Shown here: positions 25,109 through 34,720 of the stretch, piece after piece | How the letters are laid out: every line of letters starts with the position of its first letter | Numbering within the stretch: position 1 is the first letter of the stretch | NCBI GenBank assembly: GCA_002255925.1 | Contig: NKIH01000009.1 | Span: forward strand, 30,634 to 94,633 | Direction: 5' to 3' | DNA: 64,000 bases | From: Burkholderiales bacterium PBB6 | Lineage (GTDB): Bacteria > Pseudomonadota > Gammaproteobacteria > Burkholderiales > Burkholderiaceae_C | The notes under the pieces: model-generated | Seen by the model: the letters and a program-made list of their open reading frames with translations, nothing else | Told to the model about the DNA's origin: nothing | Databases searched by the model: none | Position numbers and translations under genes: made by a program

Positions 25109-26362
25109 ATGAGCGAACTCAACCAAACCGAAGCCAGCAACACCCGCCGACGCGGCCTGACCCTGATTGCCGCAGCCGCCGTGCTGGCCGGCCTGGGCTG
25201 GGGCGGCTGGCACTGGTGGCATGGCCGCCACCAGCAAGCCACCGACAACGCCTATGTGGCGGGCAACGTGGTGCAGATCACGCCGCAATTGGCCGGCACG
25301 GTGGTGGCCATCCAGGCCGACGACACCGACTACGTCAAGGCGGGCCAGGTGCTGGTGCGCCTGGACCCAGCCGATGCCCGCGTTGCGCTCGAACAAGCCC
25401 AGGCCCAGCTGGCGCAAACGGTGCGCGAAGTGCGCACGCTGTTCGCCAACAACAGCACCTTGTCGGCGCAGGTGAAGACCCGTGAAGCTGATGTGGCCCG
25501 CGCCCAGGCTGATCTGGCCCGCGCACAGGATGACGTGAACCGCCGCAGCCCGCTGGTGGCAAACGGCGCCGTGGGCAAGGAAGAGTTCCAGCACGCCACC
25601 GCCCAGCTGGCAGCTGCCCGCAGCACGGCGGCTGCTGCCCAGTCGGCCCTGCAGGCGGCCCGTGAACAACTGGCTGCCGGCCAGACCCAGACTGACGGCA
25701 TCAGCCCGGAGCAGCATCCGCAAGTGCTGCGTGCCGCGGCCCGCGTGCGCGAAGCGCACCTGGCGGTGCAGCGCGCCGATGTCGTCGCGCCGGTGGATGG
25801 CCACATTGCCAAGCGCGGTGTGCAGATCGGCCAACGCGTGCAGGCCGGCGCGCCGCTGATGACGCTGGTGTCGCTGAACCAGCTGTGGGTGGATGCGAAC
25901 TTCAAGGAAAGCCAGTTGCAGGCGCTGCGCATTGGCCAGCCGGCTGAGCTGGAAGCCGATGTGTACGGCCAGAAGGTGGTGTTCCACGGCACCGTGGTGG
26001 GCCTGGGTGCTGGCACGGGCTCGGCGTTCGCCTTGCTGCCTGCGCAGAACGCGACTGGCAACTGGATCAAGGTGGTGCAGCGCGTGCCGGTGCGCATCAG
26101 CCTTGACCCCAAGGAGTTGGCCGAGCATCCGCTGCGCGTGGGCTTGTCGATGGAAGTGACGATCGACACCGCTGACCAATCCGGCAAGTCGCTGGCGGAT
26201 GTGCCGCGCACGGCGGCCGGGGTGAGTACCTCGGCGCCGGAGGCGCAACAGAAGCAGGCCGACGCCGACGTGGCGCGCATCGTGTCAGCTGGCCTGGGCC
26301 GCAAGGTGGCGATGCGCATGGATGCGCCCGGCCAGGCCGGCGCTGCCGTGGCACACCCCTGA
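25109..26362 (+). CDS. EmrA-type HlyD family membrane fusion protein
   Basis: 417 residues. A single N-terminal membrane anchor (residues ~17-34, LTLIAAAAVLAGLGWGGWHWW), then a biotinyl-lipoyl-like half (TDNAYVAGNVVQITPQLAGTVVAIQADDTDYVKAGQVLVRLDP), a long coiled-coil hairpin (about 90-205), the second lipoyl half with VVAPVDGHIAKRGVQIGQRVQAGAPLM, and a beta-barrel (LWVDANFKESQLQALRIGQPAELEADVYG). The TDNAYV start is typical of EmrA. It bridges the inner-membrane DHA2 pump and the outer membrane factor. 13 bp separate it from emrB-like. Confidence 0.95.
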   Translation: MSELNQTEASNTRRRGLTLIAAAAVLAGLGWGGWHWWHGRHQQATDNAYVAGNVVQITPQLAGTVVAIQADDTDYVKAGQVLVRLDPADARVALEQAQAQLAQTVREVRTLFANNSTLSAQVKTREADVARAQADLARAQDDVNRRSPLVANGAVGKEEFQHATAQLAAARSTAAAAQSALQAAREQLAAGQTQTDGISPEQHPQVLRAAARVREAHLAVQRADVVAPVDGHIAKRGVQIGQRVQAGAPLMTLVSLNQLWVDANFKESQLQALRIGQPAELEADVYGQKVVFHGTVVGLGAGTGSAFALLPAQNATGNWIKVVQRVPVRISLDPKELAEHPLRVGLSMEVTIDTADQSGKSLADVPRTAAGVSTSAPEAQQKQADADVARIVSAGLGRKVAMRMDAPGQAGAAVAHP

Positions 26363-26374
26363 TCGGGCTCGTCC

Positions 26375-28003
26375 ATGAGTGACATCGCTCAACCCGCGCC
26401 CGGTATCCCGGCGTCGCCTGCAGGCCCAGCCGCACCAGCACAGCCGCCTGCACCTGCCGAGGCGCTCGCACCACTGACCGGCTTGCCGCTGCTGCTGGGC
26501 ACGCTGTCGCTGTCGCTGGCCACGTTCATGAACGTGCTCGATTCGTCGATCGCGAATGTCTCCATTCCGGCGATTGCCGGTGACCTGGGCGTGAGCCCGG
26601 GGCAGGGCACCTGGGTCATCACCAGCTTCGGGGTGGCGAATGCCATTTCGGTGCCTTTGACCGGCTGGCTCACGCAGCGCTTCGGTGCGGTGCGCCTGTT
26701 CACGGCCAGCGTGCTGCTGTTCGTGCTGACGAGCTGGCTGTGCGGCTTTGCCTCGTCGCTGGAAATGCTGGTGCTGTTCCGCGTGCTGCAAGGCCTGGTG
26801 GCCGGCCCGATGATTCCGCTGTCGCAGACGCTGCTGCTCTCCAGCTACCCGCGCACCAAGGCCGGCATGGCGCTGGCGTTGTGGGGCGTGACGACGCTGG
26901 TGGCGCCGGTGGTGGGGCCGTTGCTCGGCGGCTGGATCACCGACAACGTCTCATGGCCGTGGATCTTCTACATCAACGTGCCGGTGGGCCTGCTAGCCGC
27001 AGGGCTGACCTGGGGCATCTACCGCCACCGTGAAACGCCCGTGCGCAAGCTGCCGATCGACACCGTGGGCCTGGCCTTGCTGGTGCTGTGGGTGGGCGCA
27101 CTGCAGCTGATGCTCGACAAGGGCAAGGAGCTGGACTGGTTCGCCTCCACCGAGATCGTGGTGCTGGGCCTGACCGCGCTGATTTCCTTCGCCGTGTTCG
27201 TGGTCTGGGAGTTGACCGACGCACACCCGGTGGTTGATCTGCGCCTGTTCAAGCGCCGCAACTTCGCGTTCGGTGCACTCGCGCTGTCACTGGCCTACGG
27301 CCTGTTCTTCGGCAACGTGGTGTTGATGCCGCTGTGGTTGCAGCAATGGATGGGCTACACGGCCACGAGTGCCGGCATGGCGCTGGCGCCGGTGGGTGTG
27401 CTGGCCATTTTGCTGACGCCGCTGGTGGGCAAGAAGGTGGGCGTGTGGGACCCGCGCAAGATGGCCACCGGGGCCTTCATCGTGTTCGCGCTGGTGCTGG
27501 GTCTGCGTTCGCAGTTCAACACCCAGACCGACTTTGCCCATGTGCTGGTGCCCACGCTGCTGCAGGGCGGTGCGATGGCGTTTTTCTTCATCCCGCTGAC
27601 CACCTTGACCCTGGCCGGGCTGACGCCGGACCGCATTCCGGCGGCGGCGGGCTTGAGCAACTTCGTGCGGATCACGGCGGGTGCCATGGGCACGTCGATT
27701 GCCACCACCTTGTGGGACGACCGGGCGGCGCTGCACCATGCTCACCTGACTGAAACGCTGGTGGAAGGACAGGGCGTTTTTGCCCAGACGCTGGCCCAGC
27801 TGCAGCAGGCGGGCTTGTCGTTGCCGCAGGCCTTGGCGCAGGTCAACCGCCTGCTGGACCAGCAGGCCTATACCCGCGCGGCAGACGACATCTTCCTGGG
27901 CTCGGCCTGCCTGTTCCTGATGCTGATCGGGTTCATTTGGCTGACGCGACGTCCGCCCCGCACGCCGGGAGCGGCTGCGGTGGATGCCGGTGGCGCACAC
28001 TGA
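26375..28003 (+). CDS. EmrB/QacA-type DHA2 MFS drug exporter
   Basis: 542 residues with a Pro/Ala-rich cytosolic head and about 14 transmembrane segments. Family markers: LATFMNVLDSSIANVSIPAIAGDLGVSPGQGTWVITSFGVANAISVPLTGWLTQRFG (motif D1 and A region) and GPLLGGWITDNVSWPWIFYINVPVGL (motif C). H+-driven drug export with the adaptor and outer membrane factor of this operon. Last gene of the four-gene marR operon. Substrates cannot be read from sequence; hydrophobic uncouplers or fatty acids are usual for EmrB. Confidence 0.96.
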   Translation: MSDIAQPAPGIPASPAGPAAPAQPPAPAEALAPLTGLPLLLGTLSLSLATFMNVLDSSIANVSIPAIAGDLGVSPGQGTWVITSFGVANAISVPLTGWLTQRFGAVRLFTASVLLFVLTSWLCGFASSLEMLVLFRVLQGLVAGPMIPLSQTLLLSSYPRTKAGMALALWGVTTLVAPVVGPLLGGWITDNVSWPWIFYINVPVGLLAAGLTWGIYRHRETPVRKLPIDTVGLALLVLWVGALQLMLDKGKELDWFASTEIVVLGLTALISFAVFVVWELTDAHPVVDLRLFKRRNFAFGALALSLAYGLFFGNVVLMPLWLQQWMGYTATSAGMALAPVGVLAILLTPLVGKKVGVWDPRKMATGAFIVFALVLGLRSQFNTQTDFAHVLVPTLLQGGAMAFFFIPLTTLTLAGLTPDRIPAAAGLSNFVRITAGAMGTSIATTLWDDRAALHHAHLTETLVEGQGVFAQTLAQLQQAGLSLPQALAQVNRLLDQQAYTRAADDIFLGSACLFLMLIGFIWLTRRPPRTPGAAAVDAGGAH

Positions 28004-28044
28004 GGGTGTGAGCACTGAGGACGCGCGCTGACACCGCAGGGCGT

Positions 28045-28260
28045 TCAGCCCTCGGTGCCTGCGTCGGTGCCAATGTCCGTTTCTGAAGATGGGTCAGCAG
28101 CCGGATCCGGCAGCCGGCCTCGGCGGGCCAGCGCCTCCCGCAGCAGGTATTCGATCTGGGCATTGGCGCTGCGCAGTTCCTGCGCCGCCAGCCGTTCGAT
28201 CTGGGCCCACAGCGCGGGGTCGATGCGCAGCGGGTAGCTCTTCTTTCCGGGGCTGGCCAT
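28045..28260 (-). CDS. Arc-like ribbon-helix-helix protein
   Basis: 71 residues. [44 protein letters not shown] is a complete Arc/CopG-type RHH domain: a beta strand with alternating basic residues, helix A, a turn, and helix B with the S-x-N-x-x-I-E-x-L-L pattern. The last ~20 residues are acidic and disordered. Last gene of a minus-strand operon with a membrane protein and an SPFH protein; a good candidate to bind the palindrome in front of the operon (29695-29712). Confidence 0.85.
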   Translation of the reverse strand: MASPGKKSYPLRIDPALWAQIERLAAQELRSANAQIEYLLREALARRGRLPDPAADPSSETDIGTDAGTEG

Positions 28261-28264
28261 GCTG

Positions 28265-28768
28265 CTAGACCTGACTGCGGGGCGCTGCCTTCACCCCCGC
28301 CGCTTCCAGTGCGCGCAGCAGCCCGGCAGTGTCATTCGTGCCCAGCCGGAATGAGCGGCCTCTGGCGTCATCCACGCGAACGGCGTCGCAGCCTTCCACG
28401 TTGTAGAGCCAGCCACGGGCGGTGTAGCGAATGCCCCAGCCTTCGAGCCAGGTTGAACGCGTGGCGGCCACGCCGGATAGCTGCCCCAATGGCCGCTGCC
28501 ACTGCGGAAAGCCCAGCCAGCCCATCGACCACCGCAGTCGGTCGCGCTCGACGGTGATCGTCATGCTGCCAAACACCAGCACGCCCAGGCCGCAGAACAG
28601 CACCGCCAGCGCCAATGCGGTGGGCTGGTCAACCCACCACCACACCGGCAACGGCTCCGGCAGTCGTGCGATGTAGCCAATACCCAGCAGGCCGCTGACC
28701 AGGCTGAGCGCCAGCCCGAAGCGGCTGATCTGGCGGTGGCGATAGCGGTACTCGTTGGTCGTCGACAT
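28265..28768 (-). CDS. Hypothetical two-helix membrane protein
   Basis: 167 residues. Two transmembrane helices at about residues 16-36 and 47-70, then a soluble domain of short strands ([55 protein letters not shown]..) that resembles bacterial PH-like domains. This is a pattern-level guess. Lies 4 bp from the RHH gene and 27 bp after the SPFH gene, so it is part of the same operon and may interact with the SPFH scaffold. Confidence 0.8.
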   Translation of the reverse strand: MSTTNEYRYRHRQISRFGLALSLVSGLLGIGYIARLPEPLPVWWWVDQPTALALAVLFCGLGVLVFGSMTITVERDRLRWSMGWLGFPQWQRPLGQLSGVAATRSTWLEGWGIRYTARGWLYNVEGCDAVRVDDARGRSFRLGTNDTAGLLRALEAAGVKAAPRSQV

Positions 28769-28795
28769 GGCGTCTCCTTCCAGCCCCGAACGGGA

Positions 28796-29677
28796 TCAGT
28801 TGTAGAGGGTGCCGGTGTTGACGATGGGCTGGGTGTCCTTGTCGGAGCACAGCACCACCAGCAGGTTGCTCACCATCGCCGCCTTGCGCTCGTCGTCCAG
28901 GTCCACGATGTGGCGCTCGGACAAGCCCTTCAGCGCCGCCTCGACCATGGTCACCGCGCCGTGCACGATCTTCGTGCGGGCGCTGATGATGGCTTCGGCC
29001 TGCTGGCGGCGCAGCATGGCCTGGGCGATTTCTGCGCTGTAGGCCAGGTGGGTCAGCTTGGCGTCGAGGATGGTCACACCGGCACCGGCCGCACGCGATT
29101 GCAGTTCCTGCTGCAGGTCCAGGGCCACTTCGTCGATGCTGCCGCGCAAGGTGAGCTCGTCGGTTTCGGCGCTGTCGCCCGCGTCGTAGGCATAGCGTGA
29201 GGCCAGGTGGCGCAGCGCGGTTTCGGCTTGCACCTTCACGTACAGCTCGAAGTCATCCACCTCGAACACGGCCTGCGCGGTGTCGTCCACCTGCCAGACC
29301 ACGGCGGCGCTGATGTCGACCGGGTTGCCGCGCTTGTCGTTCACCTTCAGCGTGGGCATGGTCAGGTTGCGTGCCCGCAGCGAGATGGTGCGCTTGATGT
29401 AGAGCGGGCTGGCCCAGCGCAGGCCGGTCGAGCGGTCGGTGCCCCGGTAAGCGCCGAACTGGGTGAGCAGGGCGGCGGTGTTGGGTTGCAACATGTAGAG
29501 CCCCGAGAGCACCACCGCGCCCGCCACCGTCAACAACGCCGTGACGTACCAAGGCGTGGCGTCAAAAGCAAAGGTGCGGCTGGCGATACCTGCCGCAATC
29601 AAGGCCACCCCAGCAGCCACCGCTGCGTAGCCGCTCAGAGACTGGAAGCCGATTTCCGAATGTTGCTTGCGTGACAT
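28796..29677 (-). CDS. SPFH (band 7/stomatin-like) domain protein
   Basis: 293 residues. Two N-terminal hydrophobic segments (about residues 17-33 and 42-62), then an SPFH domain: [90 protein letters not shown] and [43 protein letters not shown]. These proteins oligomerise and organise membrane microdomains. First gene of the operon SPFH-membrane protein-RHH; the promoter region carries an 18-bp perfect palindrome. Confidence 0.93.
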   Translation of the reverse strand: MSRKQHSEIGFQSLSGYAAVAAGVALIAAGIASRTFAFDATPWYVTALLTVAGAVVLSGLYMLQPNTAALLTQFGAYRGTDRSTGLRWASPLYIKRTISLRARNLTMPTLKVNDKRGNPVDISAAVVWQVDDTAQAVFEVDDFELYVKVQAETALRHLASRYAYDAGDSAETDELTLRGSIDEVALDLQQELQSRAAGAGVTILDAKLTHLAYSAEIAQAMLRRQQAEAIISARTKIVHGAVTMVEAALKGLSERHIVDLDDERKAAMVSNLLVVLCSDKDTQPIVNTGTLYN

Positions 29678-29694
29678 GGTCGTCCCTCACAAAT

Positions 29695-29712
29695 CAAAGT
29701 GATATCACTTTG
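29695..29712. promoter_or_regulatory. Perfect 18-bp palindrome before SPFH operon
   Basis: CAAAGTGATATCACTTTG lies 18-35 bp upstream of the SPFH start codon, in the expected promoter/leader zone. A perfect 18-bp palindrome is unlikely by chance; it is a strong candidate operator, most simply for the RHH protein encoded in the same operon or for a GntR-type repressor elsewhere. Confidence 0.7.
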
Positions 29713-29761
29713 AGCTCATCGGGCGGCCTTGTCAAGCGGCATACATGCCAAACCTGGACAC

Positions 29762-31897
29762 TTACAAATTGCCGGCGAACAGCTTGCGAATGAACATCTG
29801 CTTGAAGCTGGTGGCATCGTCCAGCCCCAGGCGCTCCAGGTAAGCGGGCGGCGCTTCACGGTCGCTGACCAGCGCCTTGAGCACCATGCCCACCAGTTCC
29901 ACCGGGTGTTCGGTGGCGTTTTTCAGCCGCTTCAAGGCCCGCACGATGATCAGCTCGTCGGCATTCAGGTCGGTGCCAAACGGGAAGTCGGGCAGCACGC
30001 CGGCCTCGCTCCAGGGGTGCAGGGCGGCGTCCAGCGTGGCGGGCAGGTTGTGGCGGTGCGCTTCGGGCACTTCCCAGGCTGCATCGAGCTTGCCGTGGCT
30101 GCGAGCGCTTTCCACGAGCTCTGGCTGGAAGCGTGAATCAGCGATGCAGATCAAGCGCTGGATGACCTCGGTGTCGGTCTGGCCGCGCAGATCAGCCACG
30201 CCGTATTCGGTGACCACTACATCGCGCAGGTGCCGCGGAATGGTGGTGTGGCCGTAGTTCCAGACGATGCTGCTCTTGAGCCCGTGGCGGTTTTCGTGGG
30301 TGGCGCGCAGCATCAGCACGGAGCGCGCATCAGGCAGCGCATGGGCCATGGCCACGAAGTTGTACTGGCCGCCCACGCCTGACACCACCTGGCCGTTTTC
30401 CAGGCCGTCCGACACGGCGGCGCCCAGCAGCGTCACCATCATCGTGGTGTTGATGAAGCAGGCGCGCTGGCGCTGGGCGGCGCGCAGTTCGCTGTCGCCC
30501 GGGCGGGCGCCGTAAAGCTGGTTGATGACGTCAATGCGCGTCATGTCGATCTTCGCCAGCGCTTCAGCCGGCAGCGTGCGCAGGCGCTGGTAGAAGTCGT
30601 TGGGGCCGAGGAAGAAGCCGCCGGTCATGTGCACGCCGCCTTGCAGCTGATGGCCCATGAAGTGCTGGGCCAGCGTGGCCAGGGCGTCGGGTGCGTGCAG
30701 GTCGTTGGTGGCGCGGTGGCTGCCCCGCACCAGCTCGTCGCCTGCAAGCACCACGTTGGGCAGGAAGATGCCGAAGCGCGTCAGGAAGGTGATGTCGCTG
30801 CCCTGCAGCGGGCTCTGGATGCGCCCCGCCTGGAGCAAGGCGCGCAGCGTGTCGGCATCCAGTTGCTGCGGGTGAATTTCACCGCGGTTGATGAGTTGCT
30901 GCAGCGCCAGGTCGTCAAACACGGCCCGTTTGACGATGCCGGCGTCCATCAGCTGCATGAAGCCGTTGACGAACATCTCCGAGCAGCCATACAGGCCCTC
31001 GTTCAACGGGCCGAGCTCACGGCCGGCCGTTCCGTCGGGGCACAGCCTGGACAGGATCTGCGCGTACGCATCACCGTGCTGGTGCCGCACGATCAGGGCC
31101 TGGGCGATGGCGTCGCCGAGTGAGCCGATGCCGATCTGCAGCGTACCGCCGTCGCGCACCAGGCTGGAGGCATGCAGCCCGATGGCGTAATCGGCCGTGC
31201 TGACCTTGCCATTGGGCGGCGCAAACAGCGCGTGGCTGCCGGTCGGGTCGGTGACCACGGCATCAAAGAAGCTGGGGCTGATGGCCGCGTGGTTGGGCAT
31301 GAACGGCAACTGCTGATTGACCACGCCGATCAGCAACGGTGGCCGACCGGCTGCGGTCAGGCGCTCGACCAGCTCGGCCGTCAGGTCCGGGTTGCTGGAA
31401 AAGGACAGCTGCCAATCCGGGCTGCCGGCGCCCCTGCTGGCCACCGCCTGCGCAATCACGTTCACGCCCTGCAGCACCATGTCGCGTGCCGCAAAGGTGT
31501 AGTTGGTGCAGATGTAGCCCTGCTGGGCCGGCGCGTTGCCGAGGTAGTCGCCGGTCTTCAGGAAGAACTCGCGCACCTCGATGTTGGCGGGCAGGGTGCC
31601 GGCGCGCAGGTCTTTCACATAGGCCAGATCGGGGTAGTCGCCGAAGACGCGTTCTACCAGCGGCGCCAGAAAGTGCGCTTCCAGATCGCTCTTGCCGCGG
31701 GGCAACTCGAGCGAGAGCGCGGTGACGATGCGCAGCCGGCGCACGCCGTCCGCCTTGATGCGCTGGTACAGGGCATTGACCAAGGGGTTGGGCTTGCCGA
31801 TGCCCAGCGGGATCGCCAGCACGATGTCACCGGAAATGCGTTGCAGCACGAGGTCGACGGCATCGTCGGTGCGGGTCATCAGCAAAGGGCTGTTCAT
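29762..31897 (-). CDS. Acetyl-CoA hydrolase/transferase family protein
   Basis: 711 residues from MNSPLLMTRTDDAVDLVLQRI (a further Met is 24 bases upstream). The family fold is clear: DIVLAIPLGIGKPNPLVNALYQRI, DYLGNAPAQQGYICTNYTFAARDMVLQGVNVIAQ, a central GIGSLGDAIAQALIVRHQHGD, and the C-terminal domain with GLENGQVVSGVGGQYNFVAMAHAL, TTIPRHLRDVVVTEYGVADLRGQTD and IADSRFQPELVESARSHGKLD. The GVGGQ-x-[ND]-F segment is the CoA-binding motif. Transfers or hydrolyses CoA thioesters in the cytosol; substrate not defined. Longer than the ~500-residue norm because of an N-terminal and central extension seen in relatives from this order. Confidence 0.9.
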   Translation of the reverse strand: MNSPLLMTRTDDAVDLVLQRISGDIVLAIPLGIGKPNPLVNALYQRIKADGVRRLRIVTALSLELPRGKSDLEAHFLAPLVERVFGDYPDLAYVKDLRAGTLPANIEVREFFLKTGDYLGNAPAQQGYICTNYTFAARDMVLQGVNVIAQAVASRGAGSPDWQLSFSSNPDLTAELVERLTAAGRPPLLIGVVNQQLPFMPNHAAISPSFFDAVVTDPTGSHALFAPPNGKVSTADYAIGLHASSLVRDGGTLQIGIGSLGDAIAQALIVRHQHGDAYAQILSRLCPDGTAGRELGPLNEGLYGCSEMFVNGFMQLMDAGIVKRAVFDDLALQQLINRGEIHPQQLDADTLRALLQAGRIQSPLQGSDITFLTRFGIFLPNVVLAGDELVRGSHRATNDLHAPDALATLAQHFMGHQLQGGVHMTGGFFLGPNDFYQRLRTLPAEALAKIDMTRIDVINQLYGARPGDSELRAAQRQRACFINTTMMVTLLGAAVSDGLENGQVVSGVGGQYNFVAMAHALPDARSVLMLRATHENRHGLKSSIVWNYGHTTIPRHLRDVVVTEYGVADLRGQTDTEVIQRLICIADSRFQPELVESARSHGKLDAAWEVPEAHRHNLPATLDAALHPWSEAGVLPDFPFGTDLNADELIIVRALKRLKNATEHPVELVGMVLKALVSDREAPPAYLERLGLDDATSFKQMFIRKLFAGNL

Positions 31898-32114
31898 GGG
31901 GGGCTCTGGGTGCGGTGGCAAAGTTTGGAGGATGATCGCGCAGAAGCTGAATGCGCAAAAGCTGGTGGCTTCTGGCCGGTGCGCCGGCGCCTCGGCCCGC
32001 GGGCAGCGGTGAGCGGCGAGACTGAAGTCACGAAGCCCTGCTTTTCACTTGACCGAAGACCCCTGCATTTATGATCGAATCAAGGTCTTCCGAACATCTG
32101 GACACGTCACTCCG

Positions 32115-32918
32115 ATGAACAAGCTCGACTCCGGCTGGAGTTCCCGTCTGGTCCGCGCCGTTGGCCGGGTTGGCGTCGGCTCCGCCTGGCTGTTCCAGAT
32201 GGGCGTGGCCTTGACCGTCGGCCTGGCAGTGGCCGGCTTGCTGGTCTGGCTGGACGGTGCCTCCTGGAGCACGGCCGCCCTGGCGGGGAGCCTGGCGCTG
32301 GTGCCGGCCCTGATCGCAGGCTCCGTGGCCATGCACCTCGCCCGCGCGCTCGCCGAATCGACCCAGCAGCAGGCGCTGCTCAGCGCCGATGACGAGCTCT
32401 CCGGCGTCAGCAACCGCCGGCAGTTTCTCCGGCTCGCCGAGCGCGAATGGTCGCGCTGCCGCCGTTATGGTGACGACGGCGCCTTGCTGTTGATCGACAC
32501 CGATCACCTGCGCCGCATCAACGACAACCTCGGGCAGCGCTGCGGCGACGCCATCCTGCATGAAACCACCCGCCGGGTGAGCGCCACGCTGCGCCAATCC
32601 GACGTGCTGGCCCGCTTTGGCGGTGCCGAGCTCGCGGTGTTTCTGCCGCACACCGACCCGCTGGGCGCACTTGATGCCGCTGAGCGCATTCGCCAGCAGG
32701 TGGCTGCCGCCCCGTTCCGCTGGGAGCAGGCGCATGTGGTGGCCACGGTCAGCGTGGGTGTGGCGCATGTGCATGCCGGCCAGATCGCCCTCGACAGCCT
32801 GATCCAGGAATCCGAGGTGGCCTTGCAGGCCGCGAAGGAAGCTGGCCGCAACTGCGTGCGTGCCGCGCCCATCCTGCCCCGCCAGAGCGACCCGTCGCGC
32901 ACGGTGTCGCCGGGCTGA
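32115..32918 (+). CDS. Membrane GGDEF-domain protein with degenerate active site
   Basis: 267 residues. Two transmembrane helices (about 24-47 and 52-78), then a GGDEF domain: DELSGVSNRRQFLRLAEREWSRCRRYGDDGALLLIDTDHLRRINDNLGQRCGDAILHETTRRV. The signature is R-F-GGAEL (169-173) instead of GG[DE]EF: the third residue, required for catalysis and metal binding in active cyclases, is Ala. An RxxD inhibitory site (R160-Q-S-D163) is kept five residues upstream. It probably binds rather than makes c-di-GMP. Start at ATG 32115 is chosen over an upstream frame because the protein domain starts here. Confidence 0.85.
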   Translation: MNKLDSGWSSRLVRAVGRVGVGSAWLFQMGVALTVGLAVAGLLVWLDGASWSTAALAGSLALVPALIAGSVAMHLARALAESTQQQALLSADDELSGVSNRRQFLRLAEREWSRCRRYGDDGALLLIDTDHLRRINDNLGQRCGDAILHETTRRVSATLRQSDVLARFGGAELAVFLPHTDPLGALDAAERIRQQVAAAPFRWEQAHVVATVSVGVAHVHAGQIALDSLIQESEVALQAAKEAGRNCVRAAPILPRQSDPSRTVSPG

Positions 32919-32934
32919 TGCCACACCGGCCGCG

Positions 32935-33705
32935 TCAGGCCGGCACACGGTAATTGGCCGGCCCCATCAGGTCGATGCCGCAGGGCAGCTCCCGCGCCCA
33001 GGCGATGAACTCCTGAACCGCCGGGCCGATCAAGGGCGCACCATGCTGCGGCGCCATCATGTCGATCTCCAGCCCGCTGACCATGTCGGCCCACAGGCGC
33101 ATCACCTTGTTCGACACCATGTAGCGCCGGTGGAAGGCTTCCATGCGCGGCAACATCGGCGCGAGTGAGGTGATCGGCTGCTTGGCTGCTTCACCGCCCA
33201 CCAGCGACACGCCCAGGTCACCCGAGAACAAGATCTTGGCTACCGGGTCGTAGAACTGGAAATTGCCTTCGGCGTGCAGGAAGTGCGCGGGCAGGGCGAT
33301 CAGGTCAGTCCGCCCGATCCGGATGCGCATGCCGGCGTCGTCGATGCCGTGGATGCGGCCGGCCGTCTTGCCGGGCTTGCAGAAGTGCGGGACGAAGCGT
33401 TCCCAGATCTTCGACACATAGATCTTCGCCTGGGTGCTGGTGGTCCAGCGGTCGAGTGCGCCGATGATGTCGGGGTCGGCGTGCGAAGCCAGCAGGGCCG
33501 ACAACTTGTGCGGCGGAAAGTGCCGCGTCATCGTCAGGTAAAGCTCGCTGTACGCCAGATTGCCCCCCGGGTCGATGATGGCCCCGGTGTCCTGATCGAT
33601 GATCAGGAACTGGTTGGATTGCACCGCCTCACCCGCATGATCGTCCGACAAGTCGGAGAACATCAGGCACTGGTGACCGTCTTTTTGATACAGCGTGACT
33701 GGCAT
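32935..33705 (-). CDS. ODP/MBL-fold metallo-hydrolase (FprA-like domain)
   Basis: 256 residues. Begins SNQFLIIDQDTGAIIDPGG, then HADPDIIGALDRW in place of the usual H-x-E-x-D metal box, LPAHFLHAEGNFQFYDPVAKILFSGDLG (His and the bridging Asp) and a late PQHGAPL. This is the order of the oxygen-binding di-iron (ODP) domain of flavodiiron proteins, without a flavodoxin partner. The reaction, oxygen or NO reduction or a sensor role, is not certain. On the same strand as miaA, 43 bp downstream of its stop. Confidence 0.85.
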   Translation of the reverse strand: MPVTLYQKDGHQCLMFSDLSDDHAGEAVQSNQFLIIDQDTGAIIDPGGNLAYSELYLTMTRHFPPHKLSALLASHADPDIIGALDRWTTSTQAKIYVSKIWERFVPHFCKPGKTAGRIHGIDDAGMRIRIGRTDLIALPAHFLHAEGNFQFYDPVAKILFSGDLGVSLVGGEAAKQPITSLAPMLPRMEAFHRRYMVSNKVMRLWADMVSGLEIDMMAPQHGAPLIGPAVQEFIAWARELPCGIDLMGPANYRVPA

Positions 33706-33748
33706 CCGCCGATTCTAGAAATCGACGTGCGGCCGGCCTTGATCCCGC

Positions 33749-34720
33749 TCAAGGCGCGGCGTGCAAGGCGCGCAGCACCAGCCCGAGCACCTGCTCACCC
33801 ACATCCGGGCTCTGCGCCGGCACGGCCTGGCGCTGCATGCTGCGCAGCCAGGTGATCTGCCGCTTGGCCAACTGCCGCGTGGCCGCCACGCCGCGCTCGA
33901 TGACCTCGGCGTGCAGGGCCTCGCCGGAGAGGCCTGCGTCCAGCGCTTCCCAGGCCTGGCGGTAGCCCACGCAGCGAATGGACGGCAGCTCGGCGTGCAG
34001 GCCCGGCTGTGCGCGCAGGGCTATCACCTCGTCGATGAAACCGGCGTCCAGCATCTCCCGGAAGCGCTGGGCGATGCGCCGGTGCAGCCAGGCGCGGTCA
34101 TCGGGCTCCACCGACACCAGCAGGTGGTCAGCGGGCGCTGCGTCTTCGGCGCCGGCCTTGCCGCGTGTGTGAAAACTCGACAGGGGCTGGCCGGTCAGCG
34201 CATGCACTTCCAGCGCACGTTGCACACGTTGCGAATCGTTCGGCGACAGGCGGGCGGCGGTGACGGGGTCGATGCTCGCCAGTCGGTCATGCATCGCCGG
34301 CCAGCCGATGGCTGCAGCTTCGGCATCGAGGGCCGCGCGCACATTCGCGTCGGCGGGTGGCAGCGGGTCAATGCCGTCGATCAGCGCCTTGAAATACATC
34401 ATCGTGCCGCCGACCAGCAGCGGCAGGCGGCCTCGGCTGCGAATCTCGCTGATCAGGCGCTCTGCGTCGATCACGAACTGCGCGGCCGAGTAGCTCTCTG
34501 ACGGCTCGATCAGGTCGATCAGGTGGTGCGGCGCCGCAGCCTGCTCAGCCGCGCTGGGCTTGGCAGTGCCGATGTCCATGCCGCGGTAGACCAGTGCGGA
34601 ATCGACGCTGATGATCTCGACCGGCAGCACGCTGGCCAGTCGAAGGGCGATGGCGGTTTTGCCCGCGGCGGTCGGTCCGGCCAGACCGACCCAGCGTGGC
34701 CAATCAGGCAACTGACTCAT
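33749..34720 (-). CDS. miaA: tRNA dimethylallyltransferase MiaA
   Basis: 323 residues. Walker A GPTAAGKT (about residues 15-22), [57 protein letters not shown], the catalytic-region [12 protein letters not shown] and [11 protein letters not shown]. Adds dimethylallyl to A37 of UNN-reading tRNAs. Start [10 protein letters not shown] overlaps the end of the MFS exporter by 17 bp. It belongs to a minus-strand run mutL, pseudouridine synthase, MFS, miaA; a mutL-miaA neighbourhood is widespread in proteobacteria, here separated by two genes. Confidence 0.97.
   Translation of the reverse strand: MSQLPDWPRWVGLAGPTAAGKTAIALRLASVLPVEIISVDSALVYRGMDIGTAKPSAAEQAAAPHHLIDLIEPSESYSAAQFVIDAERLISEIRSRGRLPLLVGGTMMYFKALIDGIDPLPPADANVRAALDAEAAAIGWPAMHDRLASIDPVTAARLSPNDSQRVQRALEVHALTGQPLSSFHTRGKAGAEDAAPADHLLVSVEPDDRAWLHRRIAQRFREMLDAGFIDEVIALRAQPGLHAELPSIRCVGYRQAWEALDAGLSGEALHAEVIERGVAATRQLAKRQITWLRSMQRQAVPAQSPDVGEQVLGLVLRALHAAP

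Noticed and set aside
31172..32074. 300-codon plus-strand frame
   Set aside because: Antisense to the acetyl-CoA hydrolase gene; no protein motif.
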